From Glossina fuscipes (taxonomy: Eukaryota; Arthropoda; Insecta; Diptera; Glossinidae): 64,000 bases of DNA. The stretch covers positions 432,634-496,633 of the forward strand of contig NW_023998491.1 in the NCBI RefSeq assembly GCF_014805625.2. Reading direction: 5' to 3'. The position numbers and the translations under genes are program-made. A model generated the notes under the pieces. That model did not search any database and had not been told where the DNA came from. It saw nothing but the letters and a program-made list of their open reading frames with translations. Positions 48,290-59,419 of the stretch are shown piece by piece (position 1 is the stretch's first letter; every line of letters starts with the position of its first letter).

Positions 48290-48465
48290 GTCGAGTACTC
48301 AGTCGGCAAAGATAGGCATAAACATGTAACGATTGGCCAGAAACCCACTAGGCTGCAGCTGTAGCTTCCCCACTTGTTTCTTTTTCCTCTCTTCTCTCTG
48401 ACGATCGTTGCATCACAAGACAGGAGGATATTCCTTAAGTGACTGGTCACATTGAAAAAAGGAGA
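48290..48465 (+). repeat. tRNA-derived SINE
   Basis: GAGTACTCAGTCGGCAAAGA (A-box side), AAACATGTAACGATTGGCC, the C/T-rich TCCCCACTTGTTTC, and the shared 3' block GGAGGATATTCCTTAAGTGA with CTGGTCACATTGAAAAAAG. Confidence 0.55.
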
Positions 48466-48469
48466 AAGG

Positions 48470-49074
48470 AAAAGTAAATGCATAGAAGCTGTGAGAGTGT
48501 GCCCCCCAAGTTCGATGTCCCCTCATGCCTTCTTTATATGTTCGTTATAGATCCTTTCTAGGTTATTTCCTAATTTTAGGCAAAAGATTTATTTTTAAGA
48601 GTCTAGTAAGTCTCAACTTTTCTTAGCTAGCACATAGGTACCTAGGGTTTGTCTACCATCACCCACGAAAGAAAAAAATCTACGAAAAATGCCTTAATGT
48701 AAGCAATTACTGATGACGACGCTATCGAAAAATATGCTTTAAAGCCTAAGTGATGTGCGATAGACGATATGTGATGCACATCAAGCGTTATTTGCCGCAG
48801 ATTTACAATATAAAAAATATAACATATAGTAAGCTAGTGAGTGATAGGTGCTAAAAATTCCACTTAAACCTTTCGATTTTTTATTCTCATGTACTATCGT
48901 TAATATGAAATATATGTACAATGTCAAGGCTGTTGATTTCGTGACGTGTAAAATGCAAACCAGTTCCTCTTTCAGTAACCAAAGTGGGACAATTGTCATT
49001 ACTAACCAGTTGATATTCTTATACCAAGCTATCGTGCAACACTAAAAATGTTAGAATAGTTGGTTAATGTTTTT

Positions 49075-49105
<31 letters not shown>

Positions 49106-49560
49106 TTCAAGTTTGTGTGTAATATTTCACAATTAATTAAAACTTAAACGCGAATATTTATATATGACCATTGCGACTGTTTCGCCTTAGCAATGATTTA
49201 AATACAAGTTACGGTGTGTTTGTGTGCGAGCACGCTCACTATAACAAGACTTCATAAGAAGACCATATAAGTGCCTTTTTTCATAAAATTACTGCTGTGG
49301 AGTACGTAATATGTATGCATAGATTAAATTCTCTAATTTGATGGCATTTTCTTTTTCTCTTGGGAAAATTACATCTCAACCCCGTTTTACCCGGCGCTTA
49401 TATTAATATTTTTCAAATAAATACAAGTTTTTGTATATAAAACCGTGTAAAATGAAAATCAATCGTAAATATACTCTTCGATGCAGAATGAAAAAAAATG
49501 AATAATGCCTTTAAAGAAACATAAAAATAACGAATCGATTTATTTGTAAAATGACAAAAT
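48470..49560. other. Intron sequence, nothing firm
   Basis: At 49385-49455 GTTTTACCCGGCG and ACCGTGTAAAATG hint at a small inverted-repeat element but ends could not be defined. A tracts lie at 49079-49108. Confidence 0.35.
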
Positions 49561-49564
49561 TAGC

Positions 49565-49985
49565 GAAAAGATTATAGTGAGACCCTGTTCACCATTGAAT
49601 ACCTTACACCACTTTGTTTAATACAGTTATTCACACAACGACTATTCAAAAGAAAGCTTTATATGATTAAAGGTCGAATCAGTGGTCTAATCCGTACTCT
49701 TGTCAATAGCGTTCGACCTTTGGCCAAAACATGTCGTCGCAGCAAACTTCATCAAAATCAAATCTCAAAAACTGTGACCTGTAAGCTGAACATAGGACAG
49801 ACGGACAGGCAAGCTTTAAATCTTCAAAAACTATTTCGATCGGTATAAGTTTAAAATCTTTCTGAATCGATCGGTATAATAAAAATTGTATCTACCCCAA
49901 GTCCTTCTAGATGTTGCATATGTCCGCACAAGCTTCATATACTCTTACTCTACTTGTAGGCTGATGTAGGGTGTGCTTCAAAATC
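49565..49985 (-). mobile_element. Helentron-like relic, family I
   Basis: Reverse orientation: ACCTTTGGCCAAAACATGTC, GACGGACAGGCAAGC, ATCGATCGGTATAATAAAAA, CAAGTCCTTCTAGATGTTGC, ATGTCCGCACAAGC, and the end hairpin near 49955. Confidence 0.7.
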
Positions 49986-50261
49986 GACACGCTGTAGCAT
50001 TTACGTTCGTCAATGTGTTAGGCAAAGCTGCGTGTCATGAAATGAAATGTTAAGTGTGTGTGGAATCAAAATTGTTTTTTTTCTTTCTTTTGAAAACGTT
50101 GATGGTAAAAAACCGTGTAAGATGGAAACTATTTCGCAAACCTTGATTTGGTATATTTGAAAATTGTCGCGTAGAAGTTCACTAACACTGCATTCATGAA
50201 TCTTTGATAAATCAAAGAATTTAATGCATTCCACCATCACCAGCGAATTCCCAGCTATTTT

Positions 50262-50695
50262 TTATGCCTATCCCCGAAGGATGAGTAGTATGTTCGGTTT
50301 GTCAAAACGTTTGCAAGGCCCAAAAGAAAACTTCGAAAACGCCACAAAGTAAGCGTATTCTTAACCATCTTCAAATAGTGAATCAATTTAAGCATGTCCC
50401 TCTGTCCGTTTATGAAATGTCTGTTGTAAATTAAAAATAATATCCTAACCCAAAAAATGATGGTGACCACTTCAAATTTGGTAAAAACATTAGAAGTTAT
50501 TGTACACAGGTTGGTATTGAAAAAGGGGCAAGACCGGTCGAAGGACAAAAGGATTAAAAAATTAGGCTTTTGCTCATTACTCATAAACTATAGCAGATAA
50601 ATCTACTATAGCGATGCTGTAGTACCTCTATAAATATGGGAAGAATTTATTACGCCTACCCAATATTATAATGAAGTAAAATTTATTTATTTTTT
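50262..50695 (+). mobile_element. Helentron-like relic, family II
   Basis: CCCCGAAGGATGAGTAGTAT, GTCAAAACGTTTGCAAGGCC, ATTTAAGCATGTCCCTCTGT, CACAGGTTGGTATTGAAAAA, GACCGGTCGAAGGAC. A separate weak piece lies at 49990-50260. Confidence 0.7.
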
Positions 50696-50699
50696 CTTC

Positions 50700-51095
50700 A
50701 TCTTTATAACGTAATATATAAATTCTTGGCGAATTTCAGCATCTAAGCGTGTCTGTCCTTCTGTCTGTCTATCCAACTTTGCGATATCTGCGTTAAACAT
50801 TCTCCCATTAGCGAAAATCAAGATATCGCCTACAAAATTTCAAAACAATTTGGAAGCAACTTAAACTTTTCAAAGGACTCTCTCCAACACGCGTAAGCGA
50901 AGAAAATTGAGTACAGCTTCGCCTCTCGTGCTTGTTGCTGCGGCGAGAAACTTCTACTTTTATTGTAAAAGTAGAAAAAATCAACCACGCCCATCCAATG
51001 TTATAGAATAAAAAAATTTAGTTTTTCTCCTTAGCCTTTTCTAGGATAACGAAGATGGGTATAAAAGATTCGGACAGGACCGAATATAATAATCA
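50700..51095 (+). mobile_element. Helentron-like relic, family II
   Basis: AGCGTGTCTGTCCTTCTGTC, AAAATCAAGATATCGCC, CAACCACGCCCATCCAATG, ACGAAGATGGGTATAAAAGA, CGGACAGGACCGAATATAAT. Directly follows another family II copy. 51096-51659 shows nothing else. Confidence 0.75.
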
Positions 51096-51660
51096 TTTTA
51101 TTTGTTGCTTGTTCGCATTTTCCGCATCGTAGTTATTTGCGCTTTAGACACCGTAACGCAAATTATTTTCATCGCCCATTACATCTCAATAGCATTATTC
51201 TTCGAATTAAACAAGAATCCAAAGGACAATCAAAACTTTTTGCTCTTTACACTTTATTTCTTTACCCATATTTAGTATAACTTACGCTAAAAGATAACTC
51301 TTTCATGTGAAAAAGTCATTGCTCCTTACTCAACATCCTATAAGGTTTCGTGGACCTTCTGTTGTGGTATAATGAAAATTTACATTAATGTCATAATAGG
51401 TCCTTTTAAGTTCGCTAACTCATCAGGCGGCAGCAGTTGTCATTGACACAAACAGTAAGACACCAAAGTTGCTACAGAAAGGTGATCATCGCAGAAACCA
51501 CAAATCAAAAAATCTTATTATTTGTCTTATTATCTTATTATATTATATTTTTTGCTAATATCTCTTAACTTCCTTTAAAAACCAAGAATAAATTCTCCGG
51601 CTCTCGAAAAAAATATTAAATTACTTATCAATTGTTTTCTTTTCTTTTCTATCTATGCAG

Positions 51661-51753
51661 TAAATTAAATGAAAGAAATCGAAAGAAATCGTTGGATGAA
51701 AGACATTTTTGCAATGTCTGCTGCACAGAAATAAACCCCGAGGATGTGAAGAG
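51661..51753 (+). CDS. Rab effector gene, exon with first zinc-finger cysteines
   Basis: The exon lies between a polypyrimidine tract with acceptor (TATGCAG|) at 51660 and donor GAG|GTAAGTA. It is 93 nt long and keeps phase 2 at both ends. Joined to the previous exon it reads on through KLNERNRKKSLDERHF and then CNVCC, followed by EINPEDVK. The C-x2-C pair is the first metal-ligand pair of a FYVE-related zinc finger, and the basic linker before it matches the layout of Slp homology domains, in which helix 1 is followed by the finger. The following exon supplies the other ligands. It was too short to show as a long open frame and is supported mainly by splice sites and phase. Confidence 0.88.
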
Positions 51754-51816
51754 GTAAGTAAACAATGAAATGTGAAGTGAATGGAGAGTGAAATGGAATG
51801 CATTTTTAATAGAAAA

Positions 51817-52784
51817 CAAGTAAGAAAATTATATTCGATCGTGACCGAATCTTTTATACCCATCACCGTTATACTAAGAAACATGAGAAAACGGAAAAGA
51901 ACTATATTTTCACGCTCTATAATATGGAATGGGCGTGGCTGATTTTTTCAATTTTCAAAATAAAACTATTTTTCGTGTAGATGTATGGGCATTGTAAGCG
52001 TGTACCTTGAAAAGTTTAGCTCATTTCCAAACTGAATTCTTTTGCAAGTTTGTTGGCGACATCTTTCTTCTCGATAACGGGAGAACGCTTTTCGCATATA
52101 CCACAAACAGACAGAAAGACAGACGGATTTGTTTAGACGCATTTCAAATTTAAAACTGATCAAGAATTTATACCCTTTATGGCTTTTTTCGAACTTGTTT
52201 GTCTCCGTCATATAGGTGGACAGATGGAGAGTTAAACGGACGGACATGATTGGTTTCATTTCGAGTTTGAAATTCGCCAAAAATTCGTATACTTTATTGG
52301 GTTTCTGAGGCCTGTTTCTGCGTGTTATAAAGGTACACTAAAAAATTGAGTAGGCGTGGCTGATATTTTCCGCTATTGTGGAGATACTACAACATAATCT
52401 ATCGAATAGAGATTCAAATTTTGATAAATTTTTCTGCTGTAGTTTAAGAGTAATGCGCAAAAAATCAATTTTTCACTCCCTTTAAAAAACAAAGGTGTTC
52501 TCTCTTTACGCAGTTTTGTAGACGTATCCTTCGACCGATTTGTCCGATTTTCAAAACCAACCTGCGTGCAAAAACTTGCTATGTTTCTGTCAAATTTGGA
52601 GTAGATAGCTTCAATGTTTACAACACGACACAGACAGACAGACGGACATACTGAAATCGATTCTGAATTGCATGGTGATCAAGAAAATGAACGGTTTGTG
52701 TGCCCTGTGAGCCTTCCTTCTGGTCGTTGCAAACGTTTTGATAAAGCGAATAGACCCCTCATCCTTCGGCGATAGGTGTAAAAA
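51817..52784 (-). mobile_element. Helentron-like relics, family II, filling an intron
   Basis: It starts ACAAGTAAGAAAATTATATTC, then GACCGAATCTTTTATACCCA, GGGCGTGGCTGATTTTTTC, three GACAGAC-type modules (about 52090, 52212, 52632), CTGATCAAGAATTTATACCC, and ends CTTCCTTCTGGTCGTTGC with CATCCTTCGGCGATAGG. It occupies almost all of the intron between the first zinc-finger exon and the core exon. Confidence 0.75.
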
Positions 52785-52850
52785 GGGCAAAAAAAAATTT
52801 AAAGGAAAACAAAAGCAATTAAAAACAAATTTTTTTATATATCTTTACAG

Positions 52851-53089
52851 TTTTGTGAAATGTTGGCTTTGTTTAAAGTCCACTTGTCGAAGTTTCAAAT
52901 GTGCCAACTGGCTACCGAAAGTCGCTTTATGGGAATGCGATTTGTGCCAAAAATCTAAGGAATCTATGGCTCAAACTTCGTCATGGGTAGCTGAACAATT
53001 CTCATTTAATGAAGACAAATTAGTTTATCCCTTAAGAGCGCGTAGCGAAATATTTATTCCAATCAATGAATGCAACGATAATACGATAA
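52851..53089 (+). CDS. Rab effector gene, zinc-finger core exon
   Basis: The acceptor is TTTACAG| at 52850 and the donor A|GTATGT at 53089/53090. It enters in phase 2 and leaves in phase 1. The reading frame gives CWLC, then LKST, C, RSFK, C, and further on WECDLCQKS followed by QTSSWVAEQF. The Trp-x-Cys-x2-Cys end and the following Gln-x-x-x-Trp segment match the end of the Slp/Slac2 FYVE-type finger and the start of its second Rab-binding helix, as known in MyRIP and melanophilin. The finger probably does not bind phosphoinositide; in this family it stabilises the two helices that grip Rab27-class GTPases. Sequence after residue QF is acidic and polar with no motif I recognise. The spacing of the central cysteines is unusual (see findings). 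Confidence 0.88.
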
Positions 53090-53158
53090 GTATGTACATG
53101 ATTTTATTTATAAAAAAAAAAAATTTTTTTTTAATTTTGTTTATTGTTTATTTTATAG

Positions 53159-53314
53159 ATTTTGACAGTGTTAGTCAAATTGGTGCCAACTCTACAATAA
53201 TAACAGCCGAACAAAAATTAAAAATACGAGAATACGTTGAAGAGATTGTGAGCAAATTGTTAGGTGGAAATTTAGATACTATTTCAGTGAATCAGTTATC
53301 GAAAAGTGAAAATT
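53159..53314 (+). CDS. Rab effector gene, exon after the zinc finger
   Basis: A 69-bp intron separates this exon from the finger exon, a size typical of short fly introns. The acceptor is TTTTATAG| at 53158 and the donor AATT|GTAAGT at 53314/53315; phase 1 in and phase 1 out. It encodes about 52 residues, including TAEQKLKIREYVEEIVSKLL, which looks like an amphipathic helix, then GGNLDTISVNQLS. I do not recognise a catalogued domain here. A conserved helical segment downstream of the finger fits a cytosolic adaptor protein. Confidence 0.87.
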
Positions 53315-53329
53315 GTAAGTAAATAATAA

Positions 53330-53752
53330 AAAACAGGTGAAAACACTATAATTACTGGGTTACCATCCACAATAAATACCCTACATCACCCTACACCACT
53401 GTTTATTCGTATAAAGACTTTTCAAAATGGAGCGTTATATGAAAAATGGTCGAAAAAGTAGTCCGATACTTAATGTATTCCTTGGGTTAAAATTAATCAA
53501 AATATCTCCAAAATTACGAGTCATAAGAAAACAAGATGAACAGACAGATAGCCGGACAGGCAGATAGACATCCTTAGATGTGTAACTTGAGCCTAAGAAA
53601 TGAAGACGGACGGACGCGGTTAAATGAAATCAGAATGCGATTTTGAATCGAACGGTATAATAAAAGTGTAGTCTATCTCAAGTCCTTCTGCGTGTTCCAT
53701 AGATCAGTACAAACTTAATATCCTCTTGTAGCACAAGTGGTGTAGGGTATAG
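53330..53752 (-). mobile_element. Helentron-like relic, family I
   Basis: Reverse orientation: GGTCGAAAAAGTAGTCCGAT, CAGACAGATAGCCGGACAGG, a second GACGGACGGACGCGG, GAATCGAACGGTATAATAAA, CTCAAGTCCTTCTGCGTGTT, and the end hairpin CACAAGTGGTGTAGGGTATA at 53730. It lies just after the exon ending at 53314. Confidence 0.75.
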
Positions 53753-54019
53753 GAAGGCGAAAGATTATATTTCTAAAATATCAAATTTTCAAAACAAAAT
53801 ATAAGTCATTTTCGATTTAAGCCAAATGTTTTCGTACTCACCAGCGGTTATGTTTTTTATTTTTTTGAGGTTAAATTTTGTCGTAAATAGATTAAACTAT
53901 CTGCCCTTGTCTTATTATGGCTTATTAAAAGTTTTTGATTGAATTGTGTTGTCATATCAGATATCATATAGTTATATTTAACAGAACATATATATTTTGA
54001 GGCGGATACGTAGAAGAGT

Positions 54020-54268
54020 TTAGTGTATTGTTGCCTTGAAATCGACGTGAGAGAACGCTATAAATCCTTCAATATTTTCTAGAAAAGAAGCAATAGTTTT
54101 TTTGGAAATATAGATTAGTTCGGGTCTTGTTTTTGATGCTTTACGTTCATTTTTAGAACAAAATGAATGATCCGATAAAGCATATAATTGTTCATCGGTG
54201 GCGGCTAAGTTTTTCGACCTCTTAGGCAATTTTCGAATTCCATCTCGAAAAAAGCATTCTGTCTTCGG
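54020..54268 (-). other. Coding-like open stretch of unknown nature
   Basis: The minus-strand frame is open for about 83 codons; its composition is balanced (KLPKRSKNLAATDEQLYALS, then HSFCSKNERKASKTRPELIY). The flank to about 54680 has elevated GC. I see no known domain. It could be a mobile-element ORF remnant or an antisense exon. Confidence 0.3.
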
Positions 54269-54679
54269 AGACTACTACCGTAAGTGGTAGTAGTTGAATA
54301 TCGTCATAAGAAAGGAAGCTCCATTCCGGCAAACAATATCTCACCTATTGAAGGAGTACCGTCTGCTGGTAACAGCGAATAGGTAGCAGCAGTAGGATAT
54401 TCCAGACTAGGACTGCAAACATTTCCTAAGCGGATTTCACTGAATGGGGTCGAATTCCTGCATAATAGAAACCCACTGTGCCTTAGTCATTATTTTGCCT
54501 TGATTGCATTTGTTGTTGGTAGCACTGCTTGGCGATAGATAGACAAACCATGTCGAGTTGACAGCCGCCAAACCGAGCCGCCACTGAGTTCCGTTCGAGT
54601 CGTCTGTGTCAAGGTTATTTGGGCTTTTGATATGCTGTTCATTAATCGTAAAGATTTAGCAACGCTCATCTTCGGATAA

Positions 54680-55660
54680 GAGGAAGTAAAGTTTCCCGGA
54701 AATTGCGTTTGCTCAAAGGTCCAAGGAATTCTTTTATATATGCTTCAACTTGAAAATTGGCAGACACCTTAAAGATAGTATTTTCAAATGAATAAATCAT
54801 AGTTTTATTTAGCGCCCCACGACACTGCTTACACTGTCTTTCTTAGAAAACAGGCTGAAATGATTCGCACTCTCAATAGTTGCATTTCTCTTCAGCATTC
54901 TAACTTAAGCTTAACTCCCTCTGCCAGAAAATGTCCTTGAGAATATTTTAGGTTTCGCCGAAATTTGATAATGATTTTATCTTTCATAAAATATATTAAG
55001 TGAAACTTGTGGATTCTTTTACGTGAATTAATAAGATTCATAATAATGGGAAAGGCCTACGAAGTACAACTCGTGGCCGTGAACGTTCGATGCATATAAG
55101 ATTTTTTGTTGTCTAGTTTTCCTGCGGACTTTTTGAAGTTTTCCTTTGGCTAAAGGATACCTTTTATTTGTGAAGCAACATAAACTTTTCAGTAATCGCT
55201 TTCCCTCGTTCTAAATTTTGTTACAACTTTGCTTATTACGACAAGTGAGCAACCGAATGAATATCTTGAGAAAACATTAGATGTAGTCTATGTATTTTAT
55301 AACGTTCCCGTGGCGGATGTATCTTTCCCAAAAGTTAGCCATCTCAGCGGCTCATTCCGATATGTGATTTCAGAAAAATAGTGTTTTATGCCACAGAGGC
55401 AGGGAAAAATATCGATCATTGCAAACGTAGTGTGGGGCGGAACGCTTATATTATTCGGTTTTTATTACGAATTTGTGCTTCTGTGAATCAGCAAATCAAC
55501 AAGAGAGAACTGGCTGAGTTCAGCAAGGATAAGAATTTCTATGCTAGGTTGTATAACATTTTTTACATAGGGTCAACGTGCTTCCAATGATGGGTATGAA
55601 AAAAACAAGTATTTTTTAAAAGACTCTAGGGCTTTGAAAATGAATGTTTCCTTAAGTTTC
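54680..55660. other. Intron sequence, nothing firm
   Basis: No gene or complete element recognised. A helentron-like end (CAATGATGGGTATG) appears at 55585. Confidence 0.4.
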
Positions 55661-55674
55661 CTAAAAGTTTAGCA

Positions 55675-56475
55675 TTTTACATCCATCAGCGAAGGATGAC
55701 AATACTTTGTCAAAACGTTTGCCACACTCAGAGAGAAGATGCAGAGGCCTTTTAACGTATACGCATTCTTGGTTGGTAATAAATTCGACACCAATTCAGG
55801 CTTGTACATTCGTCCGATCGTCACTCCATGTAGCTGTCTGTGGTTAATGTGCTCCTCTTAGCAAAAATTAAGGTATCAGCGCGAATCTGGGAAAAACATT
55901 GACAGTTCCTGCAGGCAGGTAACTATAGGGCACGGATTGAAACGTCTACACAACAAAAATTGATAGAAAAAAATAAATTAAGTTTCTCGCTTATTATTTA
56001 TAAATCAAAACAGATATAATTCAACACTCAATAAGAACGTAGGATGATATTTAGAGGGCACCACTATTGGGGAATCCTTATGAGTTTGAACAAGCTCCCA
56101 ATTTTCAAGCAAAATTAGTTTGAAATTTACGGTTGTATGAGAGTCACGCTCCGGGAAAATGTAAACTCTAGGTGTAGCACCACTGGGACTTGTAAAGTAA
56201 TCGTAGGTATGCCAGGGTATTTCAACATATTCCTTTTGAAAGATGATTCTATCTAAAAATCACATGAATTCGTGAATAGTCGATCATTCTATATGTGTAT
56301 ATCATTCTACGAACTTATTGAGTGCTATATTAAGATAAAAAATTCTATATATTCAATATATTTTTAGTGATCGTACACTGTCACAATAAAAATGGAAAAA
56401 ATACCTTATGCCCTTTTTTTTCCTAAGGTAAAGGTGATGGATCTATGAAAGATTCGGCCATATTCGAGTATACAT
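55675..56475 (+). mobile_element. Helentron-like relic, family II
   Basis: ATCAGCGAAGGATGAC, TTGTCAAAACGTTTGCCACA, GCAGAGGCCTTTTAACG, TGTACATTCGTCCGATCG, GCAAAAATTAAGGTATCAGC, and at the far end AAAGGTGATGGATC with GATTCGGCCATATTCGAG. Confidence 0.6.
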
Positions 56476-56717
56476 TTTTTTTTTTTTTTTTTTTTTTATA
56501 AAAATTAAAAAAAAAATAACGTTTACTTTAAAAAGTTAGCAAAGTTTTAATTCATAACATGAAACACAGTTTTTAGCAAATGTTGTTATTTTTGTTATAT
56601 TGTGAGAAAGCTTTTTTCGCAAATGTTTTTTTTACCTTTTTTTCAAACGTTGATTTTCATTACTTACTCACTCACTCATTTATATATATGTATGTATATT
56701 ATGTGCTGGTATTGTAG

Positions 56718-56813
56718 ATTTGCAAGTTTTCGATAAACATCACTTAGCGTTGAGTGAGATTTTTCTAAATATGGAAAACGCTTTAAATCAACGAAGTTTA
56801 CTGCAGCAAGGCG
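56718..56813 (+). CDS. Rab effector gene, last exon seen in the window
   Basis: The acceptor is TATTGTAG| at 56717 and the donor GCG|GTGAGTG at 56813/56814. It continues the previous exon in phase 1 and leaves in phase 1, so at least one more exon must follow. It encodes about 32 residues, LQVFDKHHLALSEIFLNMEN then ALNQRSLLQQ, again predicted helical. I could not find a following exon between 56.8 and 64 kb. The rest of the gene, including any C-terminal myosin- or actin-binding part expected in a MyRIP-like protein, is probably outside the window. Confidence 0.85.
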
Positions 56814-56819
56814 GTGAGT

Positions 56820-58385
56820 GATGATGCAAATAAATGATAAATGTAAACAAAAAGAAAGAAAGGGCTAAAAAGCTTGTCTATAACAACTAATTCTTACTAG
56901 TATTAGTTACCATTTTAGTCTCTAAATTAACTAGAGGTCTATTTATTTTATTCAGTTTTATTGTTTTCTTTGCTGTTGTTAACCACACTTAAGCATTCTT
57001 ACTACTATACATATAAAGATAAAATATTAATTTTTTATTTTAGCTATTTTTTTTATTTTTTATTTTTTTTATTATTATTATTGTCAGTTATATAATATTG
57101 CTTGTTAGCTAACAATTATGACACGATTATCGTTACTTATCGGGAATTTTTCTATTAATTTAACTGTCAATAAAAAAAAAAAATTTTTTTTTCTTACTGT
57201 TGTTACACTTTAATGATTAAATTAGAAAAAAAAAAGTAGAAAAAATAACTTTTACGCATATAGGAAAAATAGTATCTGTTACCATATTCTAGTATACACG
57301 CCTTGATGATATTTTAAGAATTTCTTCTACGTGCTCATATAAGGGTGACCTTCCGTAACAAAACCTTAAATTTTTTTTTTGGTTTTATTTTTCAAAACAC
57401 GTTTTGCTTTCGTTTTTCACCACTTATCAATAACTTAAGTTAAGTTAATTCTTATCTGTTTTTTTTTTTTTAATACAAAAATATTATTACGATAAGATTC
57501 ATTTTGTAAAGAATTCAAGTGTTTAGATAATATTAAGTAAGTTATCTCTAAAACAAATGTAATCAAGTTTTTAAAAAAATTTTTTGTATATATGTACAAG
57601 AAACCATATATTTTGCTTGTTAATATCAAATAATTCGAATATTCAACTCTAGGAATGATGGTCGATCATAGAACGATTTTTATGATCGATCATTTACCGA
57701 TAGACGGAAACAAACATGTAAACTTAACATTGGTATGGATTTCTAAAAAGTACTCGATAACGGTTCAATGGAGGAAATAGAAATATTCAGCCTCTTTAAT
57801 ACATGAAATATCGATCTATCGATCGAGAAGTAGGCGGGCTTTTATCACAACGAGAAGAAATTTTTCTAAATTTGTCTTTTACTACTTATAGTGTATAACG
57901 AGCTTTACAGGATCGCTGTAAAGATTTGAAAGAAATCTTCGCAGAGGGTTTTGCAGCCCCCTTAAATATCATTGGCCATCATGCGGTTTGATGACGTCTG
58001 TAAAAGAGAATTCATTCATTAGAAAAGTGAGCCCTCTTCAGGAGTACCTCTTAAGCTTCGAAGAGAAAAACCCGTCGCCGGCTTATAGACAGCAAGCTTT
58101 AAACCCTCCTCGCAGTTGACAGTACGACTCTCAAAAGCGAGAGACATAAAAGCAACATTCAATGTTTACAGGTAGCACCACGACACACCTATGTTCACTC
58201 ATTGGGGATCCCATAGTTACGCCTTCAACGTTTTTCTTCAAGATCTTTGTTAATGTTAGATCTTTAAGAATGTTAATAAGCCAGTTAAGATTATTTTTAC
58301 ATAGTCCTCGTAGATAATTGTAATACCTTTCTAAATATCTATCTCGAAGATGATCGAAAAAGTGTTCAGCTTTTTACAAACTTTT
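56820..58385. other. Intron after the last visible exon
   Basis: AT-rich to 57640. A GGTCGATCAT...ATGATCGATC palindrome-like pair lies at 57660-57690. A slightly GC-richer block at 57880-58220 has no recognised ORF. Confidence 0.4.
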
Positions 58386-58389
58386 TTTT

Positions 58390-58660
58390 TCTATCCTACA
58401 TCGCTTGGTGTAGATGCGTGTAGAACAATTCACGCCAGTGTATGCAATACTAGAAGAGGTCCTACCCTTTAATGGCACTCAGCATTACGTTAGCAATCGA
58501 TTAAAGGACATCTGTCTGTCTGTCCGTTTATTTACCTCATATACTGTCGTATAAGTTTATAATCAGCGAACTTGCCACAATTTCCGCCATATTTTAACAG
58601 CATTCGACACACTCACTCCTACCCAAAGATGAATGCTATTGAAAATATATTGCTTTGAAC
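58390..58660 (+). mobile_element. Helentron-like relic, family I
   Basis: TACATCGCTTGGTGTAGATG, CCAGTGTATGCAATACTAGA, ACATCTGTCTGTCTGTCCG, CACTCCTACCCAAAGATG, GAATGCTATTGAAAAT. Confidence 0.6.
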
Positions 58661-58864
58661 TATTTGTACGATAGCTACCCACATAAAATCTTTTATTTGA
58701 AAAGACGCTATCAAATAGCTTTACCCGACCATAACATTTTAATTTGTTTTTTCATTAAATTTTTATTCACTAACGGCATCGTATTGGAGACTAACATACT
58801 CTCTATTTATAAGCTTTATATTTTTTCGATATTCCGTGATAAGTGAAAATGCAATAAAATTTCT

Positions 58865-59182
58865 GTTTTTATACCTATCACAAATGTTTTCAACACGCAG
58901 AAGGAAGCTCCAGAGACCTTACAAAGCAATAAAAATTTCAATCGGTTTAAGTATATACATCCGTCCCTCCTCCCATTTATGTAATGAGTATTCTATATAT
59001 TGTCCTGGATTTGAGTTTGGCAAAAAAGTTTGAAGATGATCTAAATCGGTCGAAGTGCACGCCTACAGTGCCGCTCAACAATATTGAGTATGGAAATTTA
59101 ATTTTTCAACTGTTAAGATACAAGTGGTTGAGTGTATAAAAGATGCGGGCAGAGCCGAATATCATTCTCTTATCCGTTTTTT
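58865..59182 (+). mobile_element. Helentron-like relic, family II
   Basis: TTTTCAACACGCAGAAGGAA, CTCCAGAGACCTTACAAAGC, CATCCGTCCCTCC, TCTAAATCGGTCGAAGTGCA, and the far end GAGTGTATAAAAGATGCGGG with AGAGCCGAATATCATTC. Confidence 0.75.
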
Positions 59183-59419
59183 TTTTTAATTATTAAAGTT
59201 TTTTTAAGTACTTCAGTAGCTGTACACTGATCTGTGAAAACTTGTTTTAATAGGTTGATTTGTTATTGTTATTGATTACAAGTTCGAGTAAATAACCTGC
59301 AATTTGATGCTCACAACCTAATATTAAAAATAAATTCGCCTTGAACTCTCCTAATTTATGGAACCTACGAAAATTGCCTCTATGCACGCCCCAATTGTCG
59401 TTATATATTCGTTTGTAGG

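Larger units (their letters stand above)
8923..51660 (+). other. Giant intron (about 42.7 kb) of the Rab effector gene
   Basis: The interval is bounded by the strong donor at 8923 and the acceptor at 51660, which join in phase (AG|T gives Ser). It holds nearly all mobile elements of the window, two nested membrane-protein ORFs and one N gap (33611-33710). An unrecognised small exon inside it cannot be excluded, but the protein reads naturally across the join. Confidence 0.75.

Noticed and set aside
52738..53322. Single 194-codon ORF over the zinc-finger exons
   Set aside because: It reads through a 69-bp intron and 5' helentron-like sequence; splice sites and phases show separate exons instead.
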